In this document: in pieces, positions 48,702-60,411 of the stretch
How positions within the stretch are numbered: position 1 is the first letter of the stretch
Layout of the letters: each line of letters starts with the position of its first letter
Source: Ophthalmolycus amberensis
Lineage: Eukaryota > Chordata > Actinopteri > Perciformes > Zoarcidae
Assembly: GCA_024529925.1 (NCBI GenBank)
Contig: JAFEUB010000966.1
Coordinates: 1-64,000 of the forward strand
Reading direction: 5' to 3'
DNA length: 64,000 bases
Translations under genes and position numbers: made by a program
Notes under the pieces: model-generated
What the model saw: only the letters and a program-made list of their open reading frames with translations
What the model was told of the DNA's origin: nothing
Database searches by the model: none

Positions 48702-49243
48702 AAGTAGTGATATTTGTAGTAATAGTAGTAGAAGTTGTAGTTGAAGTATTATTAGTAGTAGAAGTATTAGTAGCATCAGAATAAGTAGTAGTAGTAGCAG
48801 TAGTGATATTTGTAATGGTAGTAGTAGAAGTCGTAGTTGTAGTAGAAGTATCATTGGTAGTAGAAGTATTAGTATTTAGAAGAAGTAGTAGCCTAGTATC
48901 AGTAGTAGTGGTCGTAGTATTTAATATAACAGTAGTAGTAGTAGTAGTAGTAAAAGTAATGAAGTAATGGCAGTATTTGAAGGAGCAGTAGTAGTAGTAC
49001 TAGTAGCAGTCGTACTAATAGCTGTAGTAGTATTAGTACTGGTCGTAGCAGTTGTAGTATAAGTAATAGTAGTAGTGGTAGTAATAGCAGTAGTGGTAGT
49101 AATAATATTGATGGTAGCAGTAATAGCACTAGTAATAGTAGCAACAGCTAAAAGTTGTAGTCGAAGTAGTAGCAGCAGTAGTAGTAGTAATACTAGAAAT
49201 ATTAGCAGCAGTAGTAGTTGTCGCAGTATTAGTAAGAGCAGTC
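48702..49243. repeat. Long imperfect (AGT)n trinucleotide array
   Basis: About 540 bp of AGT units with AGC, AGA, GGT and ATT variants and short interruptions. It is far longer than the other microsatellites here. The array produces leucine-rich (minus) and serine-rich (plus) open frames, for example 48899-49144, which are artefacts of the repeat. Confidence 0.85.
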
Positions 49244-49300
49244 ATTATTTCAACAAAAAAGCCTAATTTTGAGCTTAATGTTTATATACAGTTAATCCAT

Positions 49301-49578
49301 GAGGCTTTTATTTTGAAAGGGTGGGGGAGAGGAGACATAATCATCATGTTTGACACACATAAACAGAGGTTATTAAATGACAGGCTTCATCACAAGCAGT
49401 TCAGTTAGAATTCACTCTCTGGGGCTTTTATTTTGAAATGGGGTGTGGGGTGTGGGGGAGAAGGGGAGAGGAGACAGAATCATAATGTTAGATAAACACA
49501 AACCGGTTATTAAATGACAGGCTCATCACAAGCATTTCAGTTAGGATTCATTCTGTGGGGCTTTTATTTTAAAATGGC
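49301..49578. repeat. Tandem repeat, 120-136 bp unit, about 2.2 copies
   Basis: The phrase GGCTTTTATTTTGAAA (third time TTTTAAAA) recurs at about 49303, 49423 and 49559. Between these, GGAGACA, ATAATGTTnGA, GGTTATTAAATGACAGGCT and TCACAAGCA recur in order. The second unit is 16 bases longer because of an extra GGGGTGTGGGGTGT-type insertion. Each unit end carries a G-rich stretch, and the third copy continues into (GT)n-G(n), as if the microsatellite grew from the G-rich part. Confidence 0.85.
49440..49466 (+). other. Four-tetrad G-quadruplex motif
   Basis: Four G tracts of 4, 4, 5 and 4 bases are separated by loops TGT, TGT and AGAA. This meets the strict G4+N1-7 pattern. It lies in the expanded part of the second tandem-repeat unit. 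Confidence 0.65.
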
Positions 49579-49614
49579 GTGTGTGTGTGTGTGTGTGTGT
49601 GGGGGGGGGGGGGG
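49579..49614. repeat. (GT)n passing into poly(G)
   Basis: About eleven GT units followed by 14 G. Confidence 0.9.
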
Positions 49615-49619
49615 TTAAC

Positions 49620-52600
49620 AGCATTCCAACAATTAGAAGAAGGGTTTGCCAAAAAAAACGGCTTTGTGGGGGAGAATGCAGCAGCGGGCTGAGGCATTAA
49701 CACAGACATTGTCATTGGCAGGCTCGTATCGATCTGTAAGCTGGCACTGTGTAACTCAACCGGCAGTGGAATCTAGTGACGTGCTTTCTCTCTGTCGGAA
49801 GTTGTGACTATGGACTATTTGTCTTGGTTCGGCAGAACACAGAGTCACTAGTTCTGTTAGAAGTTTCTCAAAAGGGAAGTCAAGCTTCTAATAATGGGTG
49901 TGAATACATTCATACAATGTGTCGCTTCAAGTACGACGCTTAGTCAATATAAGTGTGTTTTTGACAATTAGTTATACAGACAAAAAAAGGTTTAATGATA
50001 AGCACTGACAAATTATGCAAAAAATAATGGAAAATATTTCGTCATTTCACTTTGTTCATTCATACTTTTTGGCTAAAACTTTGCCTTGCGCTTCTTTGTC
50101 TGTGCCTCATTATCATACCATCATTATAAGCCTAATTATCTTTTGAATGTCTATTAAAGTAATAGATGGTCACAAAACGTCGAGCTTAGCTTGGCAAGTA
50201 CAAAAGAACGGAACTCATTATAAAGGCTGCCAAGGAACGGTACAGTAAACCGCATCAGTGACTGGTGATGTGCTGAAGTGGCCACCATGATGACAGCTAA
50301 TCGTCAAATTACAAGTACATATCTCAAAAAATGCAGGAAATTGCATTCACTCATTAGAAGTCAGCTCTATGTGCCACAAACTGTTTTTTTTCCCCCTTTA
50401 AATTCCAGCCCCTGGTTTTTGCTGTTGCTGTTCACCAACAGCAGCTGTGAAAAACTTTCCAGCCTCAGCAGCTTAGCCGTTTTTTTTTTCTTCCTTCCAG
50501 CTGTTTTTTTTCTTTCTTCCACCCAACACTAGTTTTGGACCACATCTTGTGTTTTACATGATTGATAGTTTAACAACGAAACAATTGGTTATGTGATCGC
50601 AGGGTGCAAAGCGTCTTGATGACAGCATTCTGCTTGTAATCATTTTTAAACAGATGTGTCGAAAATGGAAATTAGGTTGGCACATAAATGACGTCAAACG
50701 CAAGTCGAGTAATATTGGAGATGTTGCATAGAGTTTATAGCTTAGTGCATTGAGCTTTCCTAATAGGATGTGGGTTTTAAGCTTGATCATTTCTAGGGTA
50801 GATGCACAGTAACTGGGCTTCTCTCAGGGGACAGTTTATTCAGACATAAGACCCATACTTTGCATACTTTGTTTAAAAGACAAACTCCCACATACAAAAA
50901 AACCCCCATAGCTATACTTTGACCATTACTGAAAAGGGTCCAGAAGGAAAACAGCTCAATGAATGCATTGTGAAAAATACAAATGTAATTAAGCTTCAGA
51001 TTTGGCAATTAACTAAATCTGTGGTCACACACAGTGTGGTGAAGGTAAAGCGGTGAACGCACATGAGGTTTTCTTCTTGCTTGTTAAAATGCTCTCCCTA
51101 TACACTGCCATCCACCTGGAGGGATTCAAAGTGAGGACACGGCCGCACCAAATAGAGGTATTTTTTACAGTATAGCACAATTCCCTCTACAATTTTCACA
51201 ATAGCTATCCAATTTCACCCTGCTGTTAGCCACTGACGCCCAAGGACACATGACAGATTCAGCTCGTAGAATACCCCTCTTTACCCGAAAACAGACAGTA
51301 GCACGATTTAAAAAAAAAGCCTGTTCATTTTATATCACGGGAGCATTAACGCTAATGAGTATATTAGTTTCAGAATGTCACTGGGAATAAGAGGCGACAT
51401 TGATCTCTTGTTATCATGCTCATAATAGATTTTTCTCCCGACGCCCCCTGCATATATTATTGTGCTGCTTCCTCCTGCGTTCCTATGGGAGTTGCTTTCA
51501 CATTTCAATCCCACTGGCAAATGCACTTTTTCTGTACAGTCGGTGTTAATCACAATGGTTGCTGGTTGTTTGAATGTATTTTTAGTCGATTTGCAAATTG
51601 ACATGCAGCGCAACCTTCAGATTATTGTTTGGATTTTCATATATTTCGCCCTCGCTGAAATGTATCTCGAGAAAAGTTGCTTTCTCTAAACAAACAGGAT
51701 CAGATAGAATTGAAACTTAAATCCCGGAATAAGACGATGCAATTTTATTCTATAGACTCAGCAAGACTTTACAGCTCGATGCACCGCCTGGACATTTCTG
51801 CACAATAGCTGATATTACTGGACTCATACCGACAGCTGAAATCTTCCTGCATTCAAAAAAAAAAAAAGAACCATATTTTCATACATCCTTTTAACTTTTT
51901 AATACGACTTTAGTGTATTTCTTAATTCTTTGTGGCTATGTTTGCCTTAAGTAGTGGATAGTTAAATAAACAGATCAACATTCATGTGGTTTAATGCCTT
52001 TTTGTCGGAAGGCAATCAATTACAGCTCCGCCTCTAGGAATCAATTTCATCACTGCATTCTGCAACTCGCAATTATGACTGGAGGATATTCAGGAATGTG
52101 GCTGAAAAGGGTCTTCACTGATTGAGCTTTCATGTTTCAAGGATGATCTCTTTGTGCGGAAACACTTTTGTCCCTTATTACCTCTCTAACACGCACTCAA
52201 TGTTTTCTCTATGAATAATCGTTTTATGAGCATCACTATCGGTGCAGCTATCCACTTAGCCCAGTCCTTGATTACAGAGTCTATTTGAAAGACTGCAGAG
52301 GACAGGGAGAGTTTTGGCCTTACCCAGGGGACACACTTGGCCCTTCCAGTAAAAAGAGGCCACTAATGGAAGCGGAGGCCCTCGTCTCCACTCCACATTT
52401 TTATGTCGGCAATCCAGGCATTTATGGTAATCATAAAGTAGGGCCAAATGGATGGCAGGGTCAGCTCTAAGCACTGAAAAACAGAGTGATGCAATCTTGT
52501 TTACAGCTGCTCTGGAGCGAGTGCTGCCACCTCCCTGTGAGTTCAGCCACAGCAGGTGTCTGTGCATGCTTGTGGGACCCCCACAAGATGTATCTGTCAC

Positions 52601-53425
52601 TTGCTCACTCTTTCTGAGGTCCATAAACTCGCAGCGTTTATCAACCTCTGGGGAGAGTTTATAAAAAATGAATCAGCGCTCAGTGGAGCAAGTAGCAAGC
52701 TTAATGTTGAATGTTGGATCTTTTTTTTTTTTTTACCCCTCTTTATGCCATGACACCACCCTTTCGCCACGTGTTTAGAGCGAAGGGGGTTTGCTTCTGA
52801 GGTGGCGCAAGAGGGAAGAGGAAGAGTCGCTGGTGAATCATGGCTGCACTTTATTAATATGCAAGTTTAAATGTGGATGCTCGTGTTTCTCTGTGAAAAT
52901 GCTCCGCCGTGATTGTGGCACAGCCCGGAGCACGAATGCTAATCTATTTTCTCATCTTCCCTGGCTTGGAAATCATTATAGCTGGTGGCGCACACCGGGC
53001 TGCCAGAAACCACAAGAAGCTACAAGCGGTTGTCCTCGCTGTGCAACCACGGTTGAGAGGGGTAAACTATTAGCGTTGGTCGCCAGGCGCAGCCAGAGGT
53101 GCAGGTTTTTCCAGCCTGCTATTGTTTTCAAATTGCATCTACCGAGTACAGCTGCTCAGGACGAACATTAACTTCTCTTAATGCGACTGTCAAAAAGAGC
53201 GGGAGGAAACGAGTTCAGTGTGTGGGAAGAAGTGTGCGACGCTTAACGAGTCATTTAAGAACATAATTTACAATTACGAGCAGGAAAAAAAAAAAATCAC
53301 TTTAGGTGGAGATTAGATCTAAGATTGCAGTAATGATTTTACAGTGAAGGGGGCATTAAGAGAAATTACGCTATGATACGGTAATCTGATGTAATGCTGA
53401 AGAAAAACTGAGAGGGAGGACAAAG
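49620..53425. other. Single-copy non-coding DNA
   Basis: No gene is recognised. A perfect CRE (TGACGTCA) lies at 50689-50696. About 51330-51670 and 52770-53180 look like regulatory-type DNA, with SOX- and POU-like words such as ATTGTTTTCAAATTGCAT near 53121, but conservation cannot be tested here. Open frames at 52256-52624 (minus) and 52791-53171 (plus) have no recognised domain. Confidence 0.45.
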
Positions 53426-53429
53426 ATCA

Positions 53430-53449
53430 ACCACAGTCTAGACTGTGGT
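53430..53449. promoter_or_regulatory. Perfect 20-bp RUNX-SMAD-RUNX palindrome
   Basis: ACCACAGTCTAGACTGTGGT reads identically on both strands. Its centre GTCTAGAC is the palindromic SMAD3/SMAD4 binding element, and each flank is a RUNX core (ACCACA/TGTGGT); the left flank extends to the full AACCACA. RUNX and SMAD proteins are known to cooperate downstream of TGF-beta/BMP. Occupancy is inferred, not shown. Confidence 0.55.
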
Positions 53450-54514
53450 CTGTTGTGATTGGGAGAAATTCCATTCTTCATGGCCTCCTTATCCCTTCAG
53501 GCAGTTTATGGTTAAACAGTGGCGAACGGTTGATAAATGTTTGCGCTTCACAAGCCAACGAAGTAGAGCTATAGGAGAGAACCCGAGAGTAAAAAAAAGC
53601 ACCAGAAGGTGAGAGTCAGGCGTCTGCAGAGGACATATTAAGCTAAATGGCAATCGCTTTACAGCCAATCCCCACTCTACGTGCGCAATTCAATCAGCGA
53701 TGTAGACCTCGTGTAGATGAACAGGATTATGGGAGCACTGCTTCATTTTGCCATGCACAACAGACTGACAAGGGCAATAATAACGTGGTTTGTTACCGCA
53801 GACACTTATCAGCTGAATTTAATCTCAGTCCACAGGAATTACATTCAGAGACCAATTCACATATACCGTCAGACAATGTAATCCATATCCGTAGCCTTAC
53901 AAATCCCCCGGTGCATTAATTCATCCCATACAGTCCACAAGATTAATAGTCGGCCGGGGCAAGATGTGATGAAGCCAGCAGAATACATTGTCCCGCTGGC
54001 CACCAGCGCATAGGCTAATTTGTATGGCACTCAATACGAGCGCACAATGGTCATTGTTAAGACTGATCAAATTTCATAGACGCTAGTGCTATGATTAGCT
54101 TGAGGAGGAAGTGTGCTCTCTGTAAGAGCATAAGTCCTGTATGCACTTAAGGAGGAGAGACTGAGGGATTGTGTCAGAGCCGAGGGCAGCAGAGGCAGAT
54201 CTCTGTGAAGCACGGGGTGCACAGCCGAGTGGAGGATTGTAGCTCACCCAAAAGCAATCAATGACAGGATTAGCCAGGTGTAGTCTGACACCACTTTGTG
54301 TGTCCGCAGGACATATTAATCTTTGCACTTTTAATCCAAAATTGAAACTTGATAGAAAATTTGGTAAAACATGTGCTGTCGCTCTGATCTATCAGATGTC
54401 CTGTTGCCCAAACTAGGCTGTTGTGATCTCTGTCAATGCAAAATTGAGTAAACCAGCAAGCTTTGTTGAAGACGTAATGTGAGGAAGTGTTTTGGATTAA
54501 TCTCAGTGATGGAA
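53450..54514. other. Single-copy non-coding DNA
   Basis: No gene is recognised and no repeat is visible. Open frames are under 110 codons and without features. Confidence 0.4.
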
Positions 54515-54541
54515 CCCCCCCCCCCCCCCCCCAAAAAAAAA
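54515..54541. repeat. Poly(C)18 joined to poly(A)9
   Basis: Eighteen C pass without a break into nine A. Confidence 0.9.
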
Positions 54542-54544
54542 CCA

Positions 54545-57500
54545 GCTTTACTTTGCCGTTGCCATGTCCACAAATCTGAGGTTCCCTGCTGCTTGACACT
54601 CAACGAAACTAGTGGACGCACCACGAATGAACGGAACATTGTCAAACTCGAGCATAACATAGTTGAGAACAAAGCTATGTGGCTTGCGTTTGTATTCATT
54701 TGAATGATTTATGTGTAAACTTTGAATCGTTCAAACGTGATGGAGGATATGTGTGTGTGTGTGTGTCTGTGTCAGCCCTAGTGCATACATGTAGTCTATG
54801 TGTGTATAGCTAACTGACAAACCCAGATGCTTGTGGATTTAGTAACTGGCAGGTTCTCAATGAATCATAACAGTGTCGATACAGTAATGGCTACTTACGT
54901 AATATAAAACCACTGTATTGATGTCATAGATTGTGAACGCATGTATTTTGCTTAAGATGAGATCAAAAAAAATATTCCAAAACATCCATGTGATTTAACC
55001 GGATTTTCTTCTTCTGCAATAGAATGCTTCATGGATCAATACAATTTTGGGGGAAAAAGAAAAATTCAAGTTATTCTGAAGCGGACCTCTGCATTCCTGC
55101 ACCGTATGTGAACTGCTCGGCGTATCACGTACAACTTCACACCTTTGTTGCAAGTCTCCAGTAGCTTCATGCAGACGCATGAGTCTCACAGTTTGTGTGC
55201 AAGGGGTTATTTCCACCAGCACAGTACCAGATGTAATACACCCCCACATCACACTGACTGAAAACAGTGCGCCTCAACAAGTCTCACTGAGACTGTACAT
55301 CGCAGAACTAGAGGAAGTAGAACGGAGGTGCAATGAAAAGGGTTACTTTGTTACTTGCTAATTGGTCACATGCCTTCAAAAGTAAGAGTAAAGTTGTGTG
55401 TGTGTGAACATATGCTCACACGCACACACACACCTTGCCATATCTACTGATTTTGTGTTGAGAATAATTTGCGATTGGATGCCACTCCTGAAGCACTGTG
55501 ATTTAAACATTTCTTATCAGTGAGGTTTTTGACACATTGTATGCAATATTTAAGTAGAAAAGGGTGTCGCTGGTTACTATGCTGTACATGCCTGGCCATA
55601 TAGCTTACACGGCTGCAGTGATGTGTTAGGGAAGGCAAAGATAAGACCTTGTTATTAAACATGGGATGAATGATTGGACACACAATATATAGAGGAAAAA
55701 CTGCTGTATGTGTTCATCTGTTCCATTTGCTGAGGCCCTTTGATGTTCACTGCCAAGAGTGTGTTTTGAAATGCTATGACGCACGACGCAAACTGAGGGC
55801 TACTTCTCGTGTTACAGCCTCTGAAATGTTATTTAAAGAGCGTGAAAATGTATACGAATACACGGTTTTTCTCAAGTCAGCCACTCCTCTGAGACACCGA
55901 ACAGAAAGATGTCCCCTAAAGGAGACGTAGCAGATGAACTGGTTGTGAGGGAGTTCAAACAATCCCACATTCAGACCCCTCTAAATAGAAAGGGGGGGGG
56001 GGGAAATGCATTCAAGTTGGAGGAGAAAAGAAAGAAAAAAGATCAGCTGTAAAGCCGTAGAATACAATTCATCTTGTCGCGGTCCCTGCGAGGAGCGTGT
56101 AATCGCAATGACACACTGGTGTAATCCATTTAAAACACTTTGGCTCGGGCCTAGGCTGCTTTGACTTCCTCTGCAGGCTCGTGCCATCATCTTCATTTCA
56201 GATACGTTTCACTGACTGCCCGCAATTAGCCGGGATGTGTAAGCCGCCTTGTCGTCCCACCTGCTCGGGCTGCCAGGCGAGCATCTTGTCCTGGATGCAT
56301 TACATGACTGGCAAGAGCGTGAAGGAAAAAAGACACACCGAAAGATAATGACCCGCTTGTCTCAGGCAGAGGTGACGTGCAAGCCTATTCGCTTGTCCAC
56401 AGACATTGTAATCTGTCTCGAGAGGTGCTCTCTCCTCTGGCGCGTCGCCTTTCCGAGGCACGGTAGACCCACCCAACCTGACTCGGCAACGAGCTCAGAG
56501 TAACGGTGTCACCGGAGCGCTGAATCTCATTGAGAGCAAACATTATCTCACACTGAACGGTCACAGTGGTGTCTCGAGGGGAGGCTCGGGCGAGTTATTA
56601 CACAGCGAGTTTTAATCTTACAGGAGGAAATACACTTTTGCCTTTTACTGCAGGGAGAGCAGAGAGCAACCTGGGTCCACTCTGCAAGTGCTTCTCTGTG
56701 CTCGAACGAGGCGAATTGAACTAATTACGCACTCAGGGATTCCAAATTAAACATCTTGTTGGCATTAAACTGTGGATGATTTACACTCGCCTATAAACTT
56801 TAGCCCACTGCTGCCCACCACGACCGTGTTTCTGCATCGTTGCTTTAATTATGACTATTTGATAATGGGCGTTCTAAGAGGTCTGGAGTATTGGTTCAAC
56901 ATGTTCAGGGTGGCGAGGGATGGGATGAATGATAAATAGTGGCTTTACTACAGAAGAGTTTGTCATAAACAACCTGTAATGGACCTTCCAAAAGGCAGTT
57001 TCCTTCTAATTGCATGAAGGAAACTGAATTAAATGCCGTGCATGAGGAGCAGCCACAGGATTTCCTTCACACCTATTAGAACACAGAGCTAATAGTGCCA
57101 TGCAGTGGTTTTTTTATGAAAATGTCAAACTTGAATTTTCAATTATTTTGATTCCGACAATGGAACTTGTGTTGCTTCTGGTACAGAATGACAGGATCGT
57201 TCAGCCCAACCTAGTTGGAACACATCAGTGACGAGCCTTGTAGTCAGGGAGGCCATATATATGCCAGGTCTTCACAAACAAGTGGTCTAATCTTGCTAGC
57301 AATAATGTAAACTCTTTTTCCCTCTGAGGATATCGCATTCCCCAAGTCAACAGTTCAATCTCACCTCCCTCGCCCACTTCTCTCCGAGCAGCAGATGCCA
57401 TTATTTGTCTTGCCCCCCCCCCACTTCTCTTTCTCCTCACCCACCTTCATTCTGGGCCCACTAGATGGATCGGCTCTCCCTCAACCCGTGCTTCCTCTGC

Positions 57501-58026
57501 GCCTCCTCAGACAGGGAGATTGATTTGTCTACAGGACGCCTCTGACCTTTGATATGATCCGATTAACGGACGCATGGCCCTAACCAAATTAGACAATCAA
57601 AGGGGAGGCACATTAGGAGTGAGATGAGGTGTTTCCCTTTCCCTCACAGCATTCCTCCGCCTTTTTCCACGATGGTTAGATCCATCGTCCATCTCCTGCC
57701 TGCCCACATCAGACGCCCGGGGGAAAATAAAAGATGTGTTTTCAGATTGCACTTTGCCTAAAGGCTCTTTCGGGCAAATTGAATTTTCACCTGACATCGA
57801 TTTTCCCCTTACACAGTGGGTCCTAATGTTATCTATGGTGTATTTCTGTGCTACGCTGGAATACTGGGAGACGTTGCCCTGGACTAGTGCATGTCAGAAG
57901 ACACTGTATACAATCTGTCTTCCTCAGGGGAAGGAAATGATTGAGAAGCTGCCCTTTCCCTTCATGTCAGTTCTTTGTTGTGTCTTTTCTATCATCGGGG
58001 ATATTCCCTAAATCCCCTTTTAACAG
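54545..58026. other. Single-copy non-coding DNA
   Basis: No gene is recognised. GT tract at 54750-54766; a (GT)n and an inverted (CA)n at 55395-55406 and 55417-55432, able to pair as a hairpin; G12 at 55992-56003; C10 near 57412-57421. About 56240-56600 is CpG-richer than its flanks, but less than the 11.3 kb patch. Confidence 0.45.
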
Positions 58027-58094
58027 CATCTGCTGACTTGACATGATCTTCTAATCCTGGTACTGAACCAGCAGACTTTGTTTTTCATTTACCG
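58027..58094 (+). other. Candidate 68-nt non-coding exon
   Basis: The acceptor AATCCCCTTTTAACAG ends at 58026 and the donor ACCG|GTAAGT starts at 58095. All three frames contain a stop, so it could only be an untranslated or lncRNA exon. Together with 60270-60355 it might belong to one plus-strand transcript. Evidence is limited to the splice signals. Confidence 0.15.
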
Positions 58095-58099
58095 GTAAG

Positions 58100-60265
58100 T
58101 ATCCACGCGCTTGACTTTGCCCAACTAATAAAGTTAGATGTTGCAAATTAAAACAGCACAGACTTGTTTCCCTCCTGTAGTGAAATTTAGTGTGCAAGAC
58201 ACGTTTACGTCTAAAAATACACCTGGTACCAAGGCGTTGTGTGCCCCATCTTATCAGTAGCTGGTTCCCATTATAATACAGTGAGCCTATGCATGAGTTG
58301 GACTCGCACTTTTGAGTGGTCCAGGATAAAAATCAAGGATTGTACGATCATGAATAGCGCTTGTTTTGTACACTTCATTTTTGTGGGAATAACTATAGAA
58401 ATGGGTGAAGTAGACCTTACTCTATTTATAAACCGTAATAATTAAGATCCTCAAGAAGCTGCAGGAGAGCTTTGACGTGAATGACGTCGTTAGAAAACAC
58501 TGCATCATGATGCGAAAACAAAAAGTACCGATGATAACGCACGAATTGCATCGTCAAGAAAGGACAACACGTCAGCTTCTACCTGTTTTGACATTTTAAG
58601 AACCGCTGGGGTGTCAGGGTTGAGTGAATTTCCATGGCAGCCTATAACTTTAAAACAAAGAAAAGTAGGAAGCCGAGACAGAAGAAAGGGTAGATTTCTG
58701 ACAGATCCCATGCCTTCTTTCATTGGAACACATGAAGGGGGGAAACAAAGGGTGGAAGAGGAGGATAAGGGGAAGGGGTGGCTTCAAAGTGGGGCGACGG
58801 CGCTGAGTAGCGAACAAATGGTGTGAAAACACACCTCAACTTGCACGGATACACATGAGACCTGGTATCACAAGCCATGACGCGAAACCAGGCTCGTGTA
58901 TGAAAACAGAAGGAGGGTGTTTGTGTATGAAGGGAGAATGAAGCAGTGGGGGTAGCATGAGGAGATGCAACCCCCCCCCCCTCCCCCTTTTTTTTTGGCA
59001 TGTCGGGACTCCTTGGTAGCATCTCATCTTAAACTGGCAGAGAGCTCAGGAAGCCAGGGTCTTACATAAACCCTACCCAGTATGGCTCTGTGCTGGGGAA
59101 CTGATCCCTCATTGTTATTCTCTCATGATGCCCAGGGATCTGCCGAGCACCCACAGCCAAACCTACAGCAGGGCTGAGTGGGAGGTGGGGGGTGCTGTGT
59201 TTACATGTGTGCTCTGTCTGGGGACTGAGCTAACTGCACACACAGGATTGTAGATAGAACTTTCTAAGACCGTGCTGTTAAATGCTCATTATGTTATCTG
59301 CACATGTTCATGTTTTACTTTTTAAATTCCACTCTATTTTTACACCTCTGTCATGTGAGTTTCCTCCACAGCAGATTTAGTCATCAATAGCTATACTCGG
59401 TTATGGATTCCTGTTCATTAATGCTTTCAGGTCCGTTATGCTGCGGACTTTATGCGATCACAACCATTTAAAAGACAGACGGTGAGACAGGTCTTTGTCA
59501 AATTGAATGTCCCCTCTGTAGAATAACTCACCACACAAACTGCAAGATATTCATCAACGGAAAAGGGGAGGATTTCAAAATGTACAATTGAATGGACTTC
59601 GGCACACTTTAAGGGGTGTCCACTTTCTCCTAGTGTAGAGATTACAACCTATCTCCGCTGCCTTAGTGCCTTAGAGCCTGTCAGGGGGTTGATTTAAATG
59701 TCCAAGGTATAGGGCTTGATCAAAAAGTGTCCTCTTCCAGCCTGATCAAAGTCGATGAGGCCTCTGGGTCCCGTGAAATCCATGCCATGTGCACTCTCAA
59801 CCTCAGTATTTACATGACAGACCTCAGCTCCATTCAATGAAAAATGTACGAAGCATCACCAGCCGTATCTGTTTCGATCCCGTCTGCCAGTTATGCAAAA
59901 ATAATTTTTCTCACGATCGCCGGGGAATCCACGCATAGATTAAAATGTCTATTCAGTCATTTTGGAAGGAGGATTCTGAGGATCTCTACGTTTACTGTGG
60001 TGCTGCACATATTTTTTGAACTGTACTTTAGCTGGCTGTGAAACACTATTAATAAATGATATGCTGTGGATTCTAGCCTCACTGATCCCACCGCAATGGT
60101 TGGGTGATTTCATATTCAATATGAAGCATTGTTTTATAATCTTGTGGAACCAGAGAGATTTTTTTTCTGTAAAGCATAATAAAGAGTTTTCTAAAACTAA
60201 ATGTTGAAATCACTTTTAAAACCCTAGAATACCCTCACAGTACAACTTGTTTGCTCTTTTCTTTT
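58100..60265. other. Single-copy non-coding DNA
   Basis: No gene is recognised. A C11-T-C5-T9 tract covers 58971-58997. Open frames around it on the minus strand are driven by composition. Confidence 0.4.
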
Positions 60266-60269
60266 TCAG

Positions 60270-60355
60270 CTAAACAAAACTCCAGTGCCCATTATGGAGG
60301 GTAAAAGAAATGCTGTTCAAAGTGACCTCCAAGTGACTACTGGAATGGCTTCAAG
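60270..60355 (+). other. Candidate 86-nt internal exon
   Basis: A strong pyrimidine tract and AG (TGCTCTTTTCTTTTTCAG, ending 60269) is followed by 86 bases and a good donor TTCAAG|GTATGA. Only one frame is open; it reads LNKTPVPIMEG at the start and DLQVTTGMAS at the end, giving phase 0 in and phase 2 out. I do not recognise the protein. It is the best splice-signal pair I saw, but no neighbouring coding exon is visible, so an isolated exon in a very long intron, a lncRNA exon or chance remain possible. Confidence 0.3.
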
Positions 60356-60391
60356 GTATGAACGTAAACATAATAGTGTCTAAAAGCTGAT

Positions 60392-60409
60392 GGGGGGGGG
60401 GGGGGGGGG
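60392..60409. repeat. Poly(G) tract, 18 bases
   Basis: An uninterrupted G run 36 bases downstream of the candidate exon at 60270-60355. Confidence 0.9.
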
Positions 60410-60411
60410 AA

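Noticed and set aside
48899..49266. Leucine-rich and serine-rich open frames
   Set aside because: They are translations of the AGT trinucleotide array.
54995..55252. Minus-strand peptide starting MMWGC, like a Tc1/mariner transposase motif
   Set aside because: Only the MxWGC-type word fits. No catalytic DDE context, no other transposase motif and no terminal inverted repeats were found.
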